Below the pieces are notes generated by a model that saw only the letters and a list, made by a program, of their open reading frames with translations, did not search any database and had not been told where the DNA came from. Below are positions 35,542 to 45,037 of a stretch of 64,000 nt of DNA, piece by piece. Origin of the DNA: Tenacibaculum caenipelagi (GTDB taxonomy: Bacteria > Bacteroidota > Bacteroidia > Flavobacteriales > Flavobacteriaceae); NCBI RefSeq assembly GCF_004363005.1, contig NZ_SNYH01000003.1, positions 388,287 to 452,286 on the forward strand, written 5' to 3'. The position numbers were made by a program, and so were the translations under genes. Numbering within the stretch: the first letter of the stretch is position 1; each line of letters opens with the position of its first letter.

Positions 35542-36802
35542 GATTCAAACATTCTTAAGTCTTGCCTTATTAACTGTTTTGGTGGCTTCATGTTCAAACC
35601 CTAAAAACAAGGCAACACAAGCTAGCAACGATATAAAATCTGTTGAACTTAAAGACTCTATAGGTAGTGCTAGCAGTAATCAGTTTATAAGTCAACACTA
35701 TTTACATGAAAAAACATACGGCCGTTATAATTTTACAACCGAACAGCAATGGGATAGTCTGAACAACATTTCTTACAAACCCATAGTTCATAAAAAAGGA
35801 AAAGTACACCCTGATTATCGCACATTTGGATGGCATGTATATTCCAACGGTTCTTCTTATAAGAGTTACAACTTTTCTCTGCTTTGGGGAATTTCGTACT
35901 TTTCATACACCGTTGAACCCGAAACGGGCAACTACAAAAGCATTCACCAATGGAAAACTACTCCGTTAATTGATAGTGCCAAAGTGAATGGTTGTAAAGT
36001 GTTTCTTACCGTTTCTAACTTTGGAGTTGAAAACAATGCTGTGTTCTTAAAAAACTCAAAAGCTCAAACAACATTGATAGATAAGGTAGCCGAATTACTT
36101 GCGTTAAAAAATGCAAATGGCATTAATATTGATTTTGAAGGAGTTGCCAAAGAAGACAGAAATCGCTTTACGCAATTTATCATTCAGGTTTCTAAAAAAC
36201 TAAAAGAAAAGAATCCAAACTATATGGTTTCTATATGTTTGTATGCTATTGATTGGAACGATGTTTTTGATATACAAGCTATCAATCCGTATATCGATTT
36301 TTATACCCTAATGGGGTACGATTACTACGGTAGTTTTAGCAAAACTACAGGACCGGTAACACCTTTTAAATACAGCAAAACATTCGGAAATGGTTTAGAA
36401 ACTTCTGTCAATTATTACAAAAATAAAGGGGTACCACTGAATAAACTAATTGCGGGACTTCCTTATTACGGAGCAGAATGGTATACAAAAAATTCTGAAA
36501 TGGGTGCTAAAGTAACCAAATTCAAATCGCATCCTCGTTACAATACTATACGAGACATTTACATTGATTCCTTACAAATTCCCATCAAATTTGATTCTAA
36601 AAGCGCTTCAAGCTATATGGTTATTAAAGACCACAACGATGAGTATAGACAGTTGTTTTTTGAAGATGTACAATCTCTTTCAATGAAATACGACTGGATA
36701 AAAAGCAATAAAATAGGCGGTGTCGGTATTTGGGCTCTGGGCTATGACAATGGGTACTCTCAACTATGGGATTTGTTATCTGAAAAGTTTTCTAAAGAGT
36801 AA
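35522..36802 (+). CDS. GH18-family lipoprotein (chitinase/YaaH-like)
   Basis: A 426-residue protein from ATG 35522, with a type II signal peptide (LLTVLVASCSN) and a glycoside hydrolase 18 barrel. The active-site strand reads GINIDFEGV, so the catalytic Glu and preceding Asp remain, while the Gly-rich DGxDxDxE form is relaxed. Later strands MGYDYYG, LPYYGAEWY and GVGIWALGYDNGYSQLW are typical. The enzyme probably cleaves a beta-1,4-GlcNAc polymer at the cell surface. A GTG at 35513 is a less likely start. The start lies inside the DoxX gene. Confidence 0.88.
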   Translation: MRQLKNKIQTFLSLALLTVLVASCSNPKNKATQASNDIKSVELKDSIGSASSNQFISQHYLHEKTYGRYNFTTEQQWDSLNNISYKPIVHKKGKVHPDYRTFGWHVYSNGSSYKSYNFSLLWGISYFSYTVEPETGNYKSIHQWKTTPLIDSAKVNGCKVFLTVSNFGVENNAVFLKNSKAQTTLIDKVAELLALKNANGINIDFEGVAKEDRNRFTQFIIQVSKKLKEKNPNYMVSICLYAIDWNDVFDIQAINPYIDFYTLMGYDYYGSFSKTTGPVTPFKYSKTFGNGLETSVNYYKNKGVPLNKLIAGLPYYGAEWYTKNSEMGAKVTKFKSHPRYNTIRDIYIDSLQIPIKFDSKSASSYMVIKDHNDEYRQLFFEDVQSLSMKYDWIKSNKIGGVGIWALGYDNGYSQLWDLLSEKFSKE

Positions 36803-36820
36803 GAATTTCTACTATAGAAC

Positions 36821-36858
36821 AATAAAAAACTCCAAGATTTCACTTGGAGTTTTTTATT
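36821..36858 (+). terminator. Terminator after the GH18 gene
   Basis: A 16-bp perfect stem (AATAAAAAACTCCAAG at 36821-36836 and its complement at 36843-36858) has a 6-base loop. The right arm merges with the start of the duplicated segment. Confidence 0.88.
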
Positions 36859-37120
36859 GTTTTTAACATTCATGTTTCCTAACGGATTATCCTTTAATCA
36901 ACTAAAAAAGGGTGAAAGCAATGCGGCAACTGAAAAATAAGATTCAAACATTTTTAAGTCTTGCCTTATTAATTGTTTTGGCGGCTTCTTGTTCAAACCC
37001 CAAAAACAAGTCAACACTATTTACATGAAAAAACATACGGTAGTTATAATTTTACAACCGAGCAGCAATGGGATAGTCTGAACAATATTTCTTACAAACC
37101 TATATAGTTCATAAAAGTAA
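36849..37120 (+). pseudogene. Decayed partial duplicate of the DoxX end and GH18 start
   Basis: This segment repeats about 35451-35800 with scattered substitutions and one 80-base deletion. The deletion removes the region after AAAAACAAG up to TCAACACTATTT and shifts the frame. The copied start (ATG 36921) now encodes only 35 residues to TGA at 37026-37028. The deletion ends are both AAG in the parent, which suggests replication slippage. The rest of the GH18 gene was not copied or has been lost. Confidence 0.88.
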
Positions 37121-37294
37121 AAACTAAACACACGTTTCATATTTTTATACGACTTTTAAATGTTAAAACTATGATAATTATGTGACTTTTTATACCATTT
37201 ATGTGTTATATATAGTAAGAGCCTACCTGCAATTATTTATGGTAAAATTAAATGAACGGCTTTTTAAAATTATAAATAATTATAAAAATAAAGT

Positions 37295-37765
37295 ATGAAA
37301 CGTATTATTGTATTATTAATAATCCTTTGTGGATTTACAGTAAATGCTCAAGAAGTAAAAAAAGAAGGAAAAACCTACAAAGTTAAAAAGGAAAAAATCT
37401 ATCTAGATGGAGAGGAAGTAACAAACATTTTAAAAGATGAAGAAAAAACAACTATTTTAAAACAAGCTACTTTAATTTCTGAACAAAAGGAATTAAAAGA
37501 AAAAGCAAAAAAAGAGACCGAAAGAGCTAGAAAAAAGGCAGAGAAGAAACGCCAAAAAGCGAGAAAAAGAGCAGAAAAAAAGATACAAAAAGCCGAAAAA
37601 GCAAAAAAGAAATTAGATAAGTTAACTGACAAACTAAGAAAAACTGAAAAAAAATATAGAAAACTAAAAAGAAAGGGAAAATTATCGCCTAATGCTGAAG
37701 AAAGATGGCTAAATAAAATAGATAAGACAAAAGTAAAAATTGAAAAAACAAAAAGTAAGTTATAA
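37295..37765 (+). CDS. Exported Lys/Glu-rich coiled-coil protein
   Basis: A 156-residue protein with a Sec signal peptide (residues 1-18, GFTVNAQ). A short conserved-looking stretch follows (GKTYKVKKEKIYLDGEEVTNIL), then a long Lys/Arg/Glu-rich coiled coil (about 60-130) of KKAEKKRQKARKRAEKK type. The composition is strongly basic. No family is recognised and the function is unknown. A terminator follows. The 270 bases upstream hold the decayed GH18 copy and AT-rich DNA only. Confidence 0.65.
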   Translation: MKRIIVLLIILCGFTVNAQEVKKEGKTYKVKKEKIYLDGEEVTNILKDEEKTTILKQATLISEQKELKEKAKKETERARKKAEKKRQKARKRAEKKIQKAEKAKKKLDKLTDKLRKTEKKYRKLKRKGKLSPNAEERWLNKIDKTKVKIEKTKSKL

Positions 37766-37803
37766 ATTTAGGTATTGCAAACTGTGATGATTAACCAGTA
37801 ATA

Positions 37804-37841
37804 AAAAAGTCGTCTAAAAAGTAATTTTAGACGACTTTTTT
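37804..37841. terminator. Bidirectional terminator before lgt
   Basis: A 16-bp stem (AAAAAGTCGTCTAAAA at 37804-37819 and its complement at 37825-37840) with a 5-base loop lies between the converging coiled-coil and lgt genes. Confidence 0.9.
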
Positions 37842-37858
37842 ATACTATTACCTCAAGT

Positions 37859-38710
37859 TTATTTTGTTTTCCTAAACATTAACCAGAAACCGATTAATAC
37901 TAACGGAATACTCAATACCTGACCAGTATTTAGAGAATTGAATACCCAATCTTCTCGTCCGTCAACTTGTGCTTCTTTTAAAAATTCTATTACAAAACGT
38001 AACGACCACAACACTACCATGAATAACCCAAACAAAAATCCTGTTTGATTCTTTTTATCGGTTTTCCAATAGAAATACCACAAAGCTACAAACAATGCTA
38101 AATAGCTAAATGCTTCGTATAATTGGGTTGGGTGACGTGGCACCGTCTCTCCTGCTCTTTTAAAAATAACTCCAAAACTGCTTCCTGTTGGTTTTCCATA
38201 AATTTCAGAATTGAAAAAGTTCCCGAAACGGATAAAAAATCCAGCTAAGGCTACCATTATTCCTAATCTATCTAAAATAAACAACCAAGGTTTGTGTAAG
38301 TGTTTCTTAGCATAGAAATACATAACAAGTGGAATTGCAATTGCCGCTCCGTGACTTGCAAACCCTGTAAATCCTGTGAATTTCCATCCATCTAACAATC
38401 CGAATAAAGCAGAAGAACCTTCGTGCTTTTTAAACGGTAGTATAATTTCTAGTAAGTGGTTTTGGTAATAGTCCCAACTGTAAAAGAACACATCTCCTAA
38501 ACGCATTCCTACCAACATAGAAACGAATACGTACATAAATAACGGATCTAGTTTTTCAACTGGAATGTTATCGTTAATGTAAATCTTTTTCATTAATCGA
38601 AGTCCTAATACAAATGCTGCCACAAACATTAAGCTGTACCAACGAATACCAAAACCTCCAATATTTATTATTTCTGGGTTCCAATCCCACACTATGGATA
38701 AAAAATTCAT
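37859..38710 (-). CDS. lgt: Prolipoprotein diacylglyceryl transferase
   Basis: A 283-residue inner membrane enzyme transferring diacylglycerol to the lipobox cysteine of prolipoproteins. About seven membrane segments are present, with the Lgt signature IRFGNFFNSEIYGKPT, the His of FASHGAAIAIP and RHPTQLYEAF near the end. It is needed for the several lipoproteins seen in this window. It is followed on the strand by nothing but a terminator; yidD lies upstream across a type A repeat. Confidence 0.97.
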   Translation of the reverse strand: MNFLSIVWDWNPEIINIGGFGIRWYSLMFVAAFVLGLRLMKKIYINDNIPVEKLDPLFMYVFVSMLVGMRLGDVFFYSWDYYQNHLLEIILPFKKHEGSSALFGLLDGWKFTGFTGFASHGAAIAIPLVMYFYAKKHLHKPWLFILDRLGIMVALAGFFIRFGNFFNSEIYGKPTGSSFGVIFKRAGETVPRHPTQLYEAFSYLALFVALWYFYWKTDKKNQTGFLFGLFMVVLWSLRFVIEFLKEAQVDGREDWVFNSLNTGQVLSIPLVLIGFWLMFRKTK

Positions 38711-38734
38711 CTATTCTTATTTAGTTTTAACATT

Positions 38735-38800
38735 GTCATTGCGAATGTAATGAAGCAATCTTAAAAAAGAGATTACTTCGTCATAAACACCTCGTAATAA
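38735..38800. repeat. Dispersed imperfect palindrome, type A
   Basis: GTCATTGCGAATG and GAAGCAATCTT are followed by a reverse half ending CTCGTAATAACG. It lies in the gap between yidD and lgt. Confidence 0.75.
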
Positions 38801-38803
38801 CGA

Positions 38804-39043
38804 TTATTTTTTTTCTTTTTTCTCAGGAACAGGATCATAACCACTTCCGCCCCACGGATGACAACTAAAAATTCTTTTCAATGCCAACCAACCACCATAA
38901 AACAATCCGTGTTTTTGTAATGCTTCTATGGTGTAGCTTGAACAGGTAGGTGAATACCTACACGTAGCGGGTGTAAACGGTGAAATTGCAGTTTGATAAA
39001 ACCGAACCAACAATATAAATGGATATGTTAGGATTTTTTTCAA
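38804..39043 (-). CDS. yidD: Membrane protein insertion efficiency factor YidD
   Basis: A 79-residue protein with the full family pattern: an N-terminal amphipathic helix, [19 protein letters not shown] in the middle and [15 protein letters not shown] near the end. It assists YidC-dependent insertion of membrane proteins. Its ATG directly abuts the cysS stop codon, so the two are co-transcribed. Confidence 0.95.
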   Translation of the reverse strand: MKKILTYPFILLVRFYQTAISPFTPATCRYSPTCSSYTIEALQKHGLFYGGWLALKRIFSCHPWGGSGYDPVPEKKEKK

Positions 39044-40525
39044 TTAATTAACTGTAAACGTTGTTCCTTCTCTACCGTCTTTTAATTGAATTCCTAAAGC
39101 TAATAACTTATCGCGAATTTCATCAGACAACGCCCAGTCTTTATTTTCGCGAGCTTCTTTACGCATCGTGATTAACATTTCTACCACACCACTTAGTTTT
39201 TCAGAATTGTTCCCTTCTGAAGTTTCATTCATCAAACCTAAAACATCAAAAACAAATGCGTTAACGGTGTTTTTAAACACTGCTAAATCTTCAGAAGACA
39301 AACTTGCTTTCTCTTCTTTTATCTGATTGATGACTTTTACCCCTTCAAATAAATGTGATATTAAAATTGGCGTATTAAAGTCGTCATTCATGGCATCGTA
39401 GCAATCTTGCTTCCACTTTTGAACATCAAATGTAGAAGTAGCACCTGCTTCAATTTTATCTAAGAAAGTTACAGCTTCCATTAACTTCGCATGTCCTCTT
39501 TCAGCTGCTTCTAAAGCTTCTCCAGAAAAATCTAAGATACTACGGTAGTTGGCTTGCATATTGAAAAAACGAACCACACTAGCTGAAAACGCTTTTCCTA
39601 AAATGTCATTTTCTCCTGTTAAAATTTCGTTTGGTAAAATAAAGTTCCCTGTTGATTTTGCCATTTTTTGACTGTTCAACAACAACATATTGGTATGCAT
39701 CCAGTAATTTACTGGTTTTACACCACTACAAGTTTGCGACTGTGCAATTTCACACTCATGATGTGGAAATTTTAAATCCATTCCTCCTCCGTGAATATCG
39801 AACTGCTCACCTAAGTATTTGGTACTCATTACCGAACACTCTAAGTGCCAACCAGGAAAACCATCACTCCAAGGCGAAGGCCAACGCATGATATGACGTT
39901 CATCGGCTTTTTTCCAAAGTGCAAAATCTTGTGGATTTCTTTTATCTGACTGCCCGTCTAAGGCTCTGGTGTTATGAATAGCATCTTCAAACTTTCTACC
40001 CGAAAGAACTCCATAGTTTCCTGTTTCGTTATATTTTAATACATCAAAATATACCGAACCGTTTACTTCATACGCAAATCCTTTATCCATGATTTCTTTA
40101 ATCATTTCAATCTGCTCTACGATGTGTCCTGTCGCAGTAGGTTCTATACTTGGCGGTAAAAAGTTGTAATTGTTTAATACGTTGTGAAAATCTACTGTGT
40201 AACGTTGAACCACTTCCATTGGTTCAATCTCTTCTAAGCGTGCTTTTTTAGCAATTCTATCTTCTCCTTCATCTGCATCATTTTCTAAATGACCAGCATC
40301 GGTAATATTACGCACATAACGCACTTTGTACCCTAAGTGTAATAAATAACGATATACCACATCAAAAAACATAAAAGTTCGTACGTTTCCTAAATGGGCA
40401 TTGCTATATACCGTAGGACCACATACGTACATTCCTACACGTCCTTCAATTACGGGTTTAAAAAGCTCTTTTGATTTGGTTAAAGAGTTGTATATTTTAA
40501 GTTGATTTTCTTTGTATAATTCCAT
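39044..40525 (-). CDS. cysS: Cysteinyl-tRNA synthetase
   Basis: A 493-residue class I synthetase. The HIGH motif appears as [10 protein letters not shown] next to the zinc Cys of MYVCGPTVY. The second zinc region has HLECSVMS and [10 protein letters not shown], and the KMSKS loop reads KMAKSTGNF. It charges tRNA-Cys. Domains and length are normal. It is the first gene of the cysS-yidD(-lgt) run. Confidence 0.98.
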   Translation of the reverse strand: MELYKENQLKIYNSLTKSKELFKPVIEGRVGMYVCGPTVYSNAHLGNVRTFMFFDVVYRYLLHLGYKVRYVRNITDAGHLENDADEGEDRIAKKARLEEIEPMEVVQRYTVDFHNVLNNYNFLPPSIEPTATGHIVEQIEMIKEIMDKGFAYEVNGSVYFDVLKYNETGNYGVLSGRKFEDAIHNTRALDGQSDKRNPQDFALWKKADERHIMRWPSPWSDGFPGWHLECSVMSTKYLGEQFDIHGGGMDLKFPHHECEIAQSQTCSGVKPVNYWMHTNMLLLNSQKMAKSTGNFILPNEILTGENDILGKAFSASVVRFFNMQANYRSILDFSGEALEAAERGHAKLMEAVTFLDKIEAGATSTFDVQKWKQDCYDAMNDDFNTPILISHLFEGVKVINQIKEEKASLSSEDLAVFKNTVNAFVFDVLGLMNETSEGNNSEKLSGVVEMLITMRKEARENKDWALSDEIRDKLLALGIQLKDGREGTTFTVN

Positions 40526-40634
40526 AGTAAAAGTGACTATTAACGAACGCTAAGATAGGCACTTTAAAAAGAATACAGAAATGGAATTTGTTAGCAATTT
40601 TATAAAAATAAAAAGTAGTTTTATTTCTGTTTCT

Positions 40635-42125
40635 TTATTTATTTTTCAATTTTAATTGACTGTATTTACCGTCTATTTCTATTTTTTTGTCTTTTGAAAT
40701 AAGGGTAAAATCTCCGTTGTATTCTACGCTTCCGTCTTTTAACTTCTTAATTCTATCACTTTCTATAGTAAACACCTTGTTGGCTCCTACCAAGTTTACA
40801 CCAGCTTCTGAATAGTTTAAAAAAACTTTTAAATTATTATGATTAGAATGCACTTTTGTAATTGTTAAGTTTCCGAACTCATTATTCACTTCTACATCAT
40901 TATATACATTACTTAGTACCACTCCTGACGAGTTAAAATTTAACTTGGTATTGGTAACCGATGCTAACTGAGCATCGGTTACATTATTTAAGAACAACGT
41001 ACACGCGTTTAATGAATTTATGTTTACAGGTGAATATGAAATATTCAATTTTCCACCATCAAGCGCATCAGCTTTAAAGGTACCGTAACTAACTTTTCCT
41101 GAAGCTTTGGTTTTTGGCAAGGTTACTTTACTGTGACGGGTATTTAAATCAAACGTTGCTGATTTTGGTACTTTTACAATAATTTTCTTGGTAACTTTTA
41201 CTTTTTTACCGTTTACCATAAAATTGTTACTATCAGATGAAAAAGAGTAGCTAACACGATTTTTATTCATTTTTCTTCTTGCTTTATGCATCTCTTCTCT
41301 TGCCTTGTGCATTTCTTCTCTTGCTTTCGCTAGCTCTTTTCGTATCTCTTCTCTATTAATTTTTCGAACCTCAGCTCTCGCTTTCGCCACTTCTCTTCTA
41401 AGTTCTTCTTGATTAATTCTTTCTACCTTAATCTTTTTTAGTTCTTCTTTAATCTCTTTTTTTCTTTCTTCTTGATGTTTTTTAAACTCTTTATATTTAT
41501 CTGTTTTCTTGAATTCTTCCCATTCTTTCTTTGATTTTATGGTAATATCATTTACACCATCTTTCCACCTAAAGAAATAATTATCACCGTCTTTTGCATA
41601 CTTATCAAAGTCAAATTCGATGTCTTCTAAGCCTGTAACAATTTCTTCAAAATTAATTTCTGGGATTTCAATCTCAGGAATTTCTGGCATCTCTGGCATT
41701 TCAGGAATTCTTACCTCTGGAACTACAATTACCTCATCGTCACTATCAAATTGAAATGCTCTTGGAAAGTTATTATCTGATGAATTAAAGAACACAATAT
41801 TATCATTTCCTAATGAACGGAAACTATTTCTATTTGCGTTGATTTGCACTTTACTTTTGTTACCTAAAGCTTCAAATTTCCAGTTATCTAAATACTTTTG
41901 AGCTTCTTTTTTATCAAGCCCTTCCACTTCAACAACTGCCTCTACTGAGACTTCGTTCTTGTTCCAAGTAGTTACATCGATCTCTGCATTAGATGCGTTA
42001 ATGCTTACTACTACGTCTTTATTGGTTTTAAAATTTTCACTAAACTTTTTGTTGTATTTCTGAGCAGATACAACGCCAGTTACTAACAGTAAAAAAACAC
42101 TGATTTTAAATTGTTTGAATGTCAT
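40635..42125 (-). CDS. Exported DUF4097-like protein with charged coiled coil
   Basis: A 496-residue protein with a Sec signal peptide (about residues 1-21). It has an N-terminal beta region, a Pro-Glu repeat stretch (PEMPEMPEIPEIEIPEI, about 140-160), a long Glu/Lys/Arg coiled coil (about 205-295) and a C-terminal beta-helix-like domain. The last resembles DUF4097 (GKVSYGTFKADALDGG, then VEVNNEFGNLTITKV). It is encoded after a sigma factor and an anti-sigma-like protein with a 20-base overlap, so it is probably an envelope-stress effector or sensor. Confidence 0.7.
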   Translation of the reverse strand: MTFKQFKISVFLLLVTGVVSAQKYNKKFSENFKTNKDVVVSINASNAEIDVTTWNKNEVSVEAVVEVEGLDKKEAQKYLDNWKFEALGNKSKVQINANRNSFRSLGNDNIVFFNSSDNNFPRAFQFDSDDEVIVVPEVRIPEMPEMPEIPEIEIPEINFEEIVTGLEDIEFDFDKYAKDGDNYFFRWKDGVNDITIKSKKEWEEFKKTDKYKEFKKHQEERKKEIKEELKKIKVERINQEELRREVAKARAEVRKINREEIRKELAKAREEMHKAREEMHKARRKMNKNRVSYSFSSDSNNFMVNGKKVKVTKKIIVKVPKSATFDLNTRHSKVTLPKTKASGKVSYGTFKADALDGGKLNISYSPVNINSLNACTLFLNNVTDAQLASVTNTKLNFNSSGVVLSNVYNDVEVNNEFGNLTITKVHSNHNNLKVFLNYSEAGVNLVGANKVFTIESDRIKKLKDGSVEYNGDFTLISKDKKIEIDGKYSQLKLKNK

Positions 42126-42672
42126 TTTGAGTTGGATTTTTAAATTCTTGTAATTGTTTTTGCATACGTTTTAACAGCTGTAAACGCAGTTGCAGGTTTC
42201 CAATCAATGCATTGATAGTATCGTCGTTAACTCCTTTTGTATTGAGCTCTTGGGTTAACGATTTATATTCTTTGGTTAGTTCACCTATTTTGGTCAAATA
42301 ACCGTCAAAAAGTTCTTTGTTTTCACTTGTTAATTCAAGTTGACTTAACTCGTAATTAATGGTATTTACATAATAATCTTCAACCGTTTTTAACTCGGGT
42401 GAAATGGTACCTAAACTAATTTGGTTTCGAATTTCTTTTGGAACCTCATTTATTATTGGATCTACAGTATTCGTTGGATAAAACTGAATTCCCAAACTCA
42501 CCAACAACACTACAGACGCCGCTATATATAACCACTGATATGATTTTTTTGTTCGTGGTGTTGTATGCAATTCATCTAGCAACTTTTGTTGAAAACGCTG
42601 TCTGTGATTGGTTGATAATTTTTCTGTGTTTTCAACCTCATTTTTTAGTATTTCTCTAATATCTTTAGACAT
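42106..42672 (-). CDS. Putative anti-sigma factor, single-pass membrane protein
   Basis: A 188-residue protein with a cytosolic N-terminus of about 45 residues, one membrane segment (WLYIAASVVLLVSLGIQF) and a periplasmic helical domain rich in Leu, Glu and Lys (about 85-175). It overlaps the sigma factor gene by 8 bases and the exported coiled-coil gene by 20 bases. The layout is that of sigma/anti-sigma/effector operons. No zinc anti-sigma motif is visible, so the role is inferred from context. Confidence 0.7.
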   Translation of the reverse strand: MSKDIREILKNEVENTEKLSTNHRQRFQQKLLDELHTTPRTKKSYQWLYIAASVVLLVSLGIQFYPTNTVDPIINEVPKEIRNQISLGTISPELKTVEDYYVNTINYELSQLELTSENKELFDGYLTKIGELTKEYKSLTQELNTKGVNDDTINALIGNLQLRLQLLKRMQKQLQEFKNPTQNDIQTI

Positions 42673-43219
42673 GATGTACTGCTTTTAATTGCTCTTGTAC
42701 TTGTTTTTTTCCTCGTAATAAATGTGTTCTCGAACTCACTTCAGAAATCCCTAATATTTGTGAAATTTCTCCATGGTCATATCCTTCTAATAAGAACAGT
42801 GTCAACACTATTCTGTACTTTTCTTTTAATTGCTGAATGCAGTTTACTATATCTTGATACGATATGGTCGACGCTACATTCCAATTATCATGATCATCAT
42901 CTACCAATGTGGTTGTTTCTTCATTTAAAGAAATCAATTCTAGCTTCCTCTTCTTTAAATAATCAATACTCTGATTGATAACAATCCTTTTCAACCAAGC
43001 ACCAAACGTTACTTCTTCTTTGTACGAATCAATATTTTTAAACGCTTTTATAAATGCTTCTTGTACTACATCTTCCGCAGTAAATGAATCTTTCACATAC
43101 CGCAATGCTACTGTAAACATCGCATCACAATACAAATCATACAATTGCATTTGTGCTTTTGCATCATTATTTCTACAGGCATCTATAACCGGTTGATGTA
43201 TCTGTTTGGTTGACTTCAT
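42665..43219 (-). CDS. ECF-type RNA polymerase sigma factor
   Basis: A 184-residue sigma-70 family member with region 2 (SFTAEDVVQEAFIKAFKNIDSY, then FGAWLKRIVINQSIDYLKKRK) and region 4 (LKEKYRIVLTLFLLEGYDHGEISQILGISEVSSRTHLLRGKK, split by the HTH turn). Sigma-1.1 and region 3 are absent, as expected for ECF factors. It leads the three-gene operon, is divergent from meaB and is probably held inactive by the next gene's product. Confidence 0.93.
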   Translation of the reverse strand: MKSTKQIHQPVIDACRNNDAKAQMQLYDLYCDAMFTVALRYVKDSFTAEDVVQEAFIKAFKNIDSYKEEVTFGAWLKRIVINQSIDYLKKRKLELISLNEETTTLVDDDHDNWNVASTISYQDIVNCIQQLKEKYRIVLTLFLLEGYDHGEISQILGISEVSSRTHLLRGKKQVQEQLKAVHHV

Positions 43220-43319
43220 TATTGATTTCTTACCTTAAAGACGAGTCTTTTTCTGCTCCGTTGCATTTTCCTGCATTTTTATTTCTAAATTTACATTATT
43301 ATTCTGTTTTAGCTATACA

Positions 43320-44402
43320 ATGACCGACAAAAACAAATCTGCACTCTCTGAAAAAGATGGGGTTTCACAACCTGAAACTACTAGTAAATCATCCGCAGAA
43401 AAAATAAAACGTAGCAGAAGAAAAAATACCTCTACCGAAGAATTTGTAACCCAAATATTAGCAGGAAACATTCCTTTTTTAAGTAGAGCGATTACCTTGG
43501 TAGAAAGCACCAACCCGAAACACCAAGAACAGGCGAATGAAATTTTAGAAGCCTGCTTACCACATGCTAACAAATCGGTACGAATCGGAATTACGGGAGT
43601 TCCTGGAGTAGGAAAAAGTACATTTATTGAGTCTTTCGGAAAACATTTAACTTCGCTGGGTAAAAAAGTCGCGGTATTAGCAGTAGACCCAAGTAGCTCG
43701 GTACACAAAGGAAGTATTTTAGGAGATAAAACCCGTATGGAAGAATTGGTTACTGATGAAAACGCATTTATCCGTCCCTCTCCTTCGGGTACTTCACTAG
43801 GTGGTGTTGCCCAAAAAACACGAGAAAGTATTATTTTGTGTGAAGCAGCAGGTTTTGATACCATTATTATTGAAACTGTAGGAGTTGGTCAATCAGAAAC
43901 TGCGGTACACTCCATGACCGATTTCTTTTTATTACTGAAGTTGGCAGGTGCTGGTGATGAATTGCAAGGAATTAAACGTGGAATTATTGAAATGGCAGAT
44001 GCCATTGTGATTAACAAAGCAGACAGCGGTAACGAAAAAAATGCGAAGATTGCAAAAGTTGAGTTTAACAGAGCCTTACATTTATATCCACCTAAAGATA
44101 GTGGGTGGCAACCCAAAGTTTTGTTAGCAAGTGCGCTTCAACATCAAGGAATTGACGCTATTTATACTATGATTGATGAATACATTACGTTGGCAAAAAA
44201 CTCTGGATATTTTCAACAAAAAAGAAACGAACAGAATAACTATTGGTTGTTAGAAACCATTAATCAGCAACTAAAAAGTAATTTTTACAACAACCCAAAA
44301 ATTAAAGAATTATTGCAGCAAGAAGTTGCCAAACTAGAAAGCGGAAAAACCACACCGTTTACGGCTGCAAAGCGATTATTAGATAAAAACTATGGAAAAT
44401 AA
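43320..44402 (+). CDS. meaB: Methylmalonyl-CoA mutase-associated GTPase MeaB
   Basis: A 360-residue G3E-family GTPase with Walker A GVPGVGKST (inside RIGITGVPGVGKSTFIE), ETVGVGQSE (switch region) and the base-recognition motif NKADSG. MeaB proteins protect and reload adenosylcobalamin-dependent mutases. The mutase genes are not in this window, so the partner lies elsewhere. The gene overlaps csaA by 11 bases. Confidence 0.96.
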   Translation: MTDKNKSALSEKDGVSQPETTSKSSAEKIKRSRRKNTSTEEFVTQILAGNIPFLSRAITLVESTNPKHQEQANEILEACLPHANKSVRIGITGVPGVGKSTFIESFGKHLTSLGKKVAVLAVDPSSSVHKGSILGDKTRMEELVTDENAFIRPSPSGTSLGGVAQKTRESIILCEAAGFDTIIIETVGVGQSETAVHSMTDFFLLLKLAGAGDELQGIKRGIIEMADAIVINKADSGNEKNAKIAKVEFNRALHLYPPKDSGWQPKVLLASALQHQGIDAIYTMIDEYITLAKNSGYFQQKRNEQNNYWLLETINQQLKSNFYNNPKIKELLQQEVAKLESGKTTPFTAAKRLLDKNYGK

Positions 44403-44736
44403 TAACAGTTTAACTTGGAGTGATTTTACAAAAGTAGAGATGCGTATAGGTACTATTATTTCTGCTGAGCTATTTAAAGAAGTAAAAAATCCTGCCTATA
44501 AAATGCAGGTAGATTTTGGTGACTACGGAATTAAAAAAACCTCTGCACAAATTACCAAGCTATACCAACCTGAAGACTTGATAGGAAAACAAGTCGTTGC
44601 TGTGGTAAACTTTCCTAAAAAACAAATTGCGAATATGATGAGTGAATGTTTGGTTTTGGGTGGTTTAGGTGATGATAAAGAAGTGACACTTTTAACAGCT
44701 GAACGTGCGGTTAAAAATGGGACTAAGGTTGCGTAA
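44392..44736 (+). CDS. csaA: CsaA-type tRNA-binding protein
   Basis: A 114-residue OB-fold protein with the CsaA/Trbp111 plan (TKVEMRIGTIISAELFKEVKN split by a hydrophobic strand, QITKLYQPEDLIGKQVVAVVNFPKK, NMMSECLVLGG, near-C-terminal LLTAER). It acts as a tRNA-binding or export chaperone-like factor in other bacteria. Its TAA at 44734-44736 is followed, in the same frame, by an antiporter fragment. Confidence 0.94.
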   Translation: MENNNSLTWSDFTKVEMRIGTIISAELFKEVKNPAYKMQVDFGDYGIKKTSAQITKLYQPEDLIGKQVVAVVNFPKKQIANMMSECLVLGGLGDDKEVTLLTAERAVKNGTKVA

Positions 44737-44925
44737 GTTTTTACTAAAAAAAGTTTTAGTGCTTTGGTTGAAAGAAATGACAAAACGTTTACACCCAACG
44801 GTTCAACAGTTTTAGTAACAGATGATGTACTTACCATACTTGGAGAAACCAAGTCTATCGCGAAACTGTATAAGGAATACATCAGTTATGAAATAGATAA
44901 ACTAGATACGGAGGAGACTACTTAA
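44737..44925 (+). pseudogene. C-terminal fragment of a K+ antiporter or channel (RCK_C domain)
   Basis: Sixty-two codons run open from just after the csaA stop, in the same frame, to TAA at 44923-44925, with no suitable start. The translation includes FTPNGSTVLVTDDVLTILGE, which resembles the end of a TrkA-C (RCK_C) domain as found in K+/H+ antiporters. The rest of that gene is missing. It marks a deletion or insertion junction next to the interrupted nuclease gene. Confidence 0.55.
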
Positions 44926-45037
44926 TTTTTGGTTTGATTTCTAAAGTTTAAAATAGCTATATTCGCTACTAAGCTATATCAGTTTACTAAAATGACGGAT
45001 ATCTAAATCATTTAGTCAAAAGCTGAAAAAATAACCT

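Noticed and set aside
37399..37632. A 77-codon minus-strand frame opposite the coiled-coil gene
   Set aside because: Its Phe/Ser-rich composition is the mirror image of Lys/Glu codons on the other strand.
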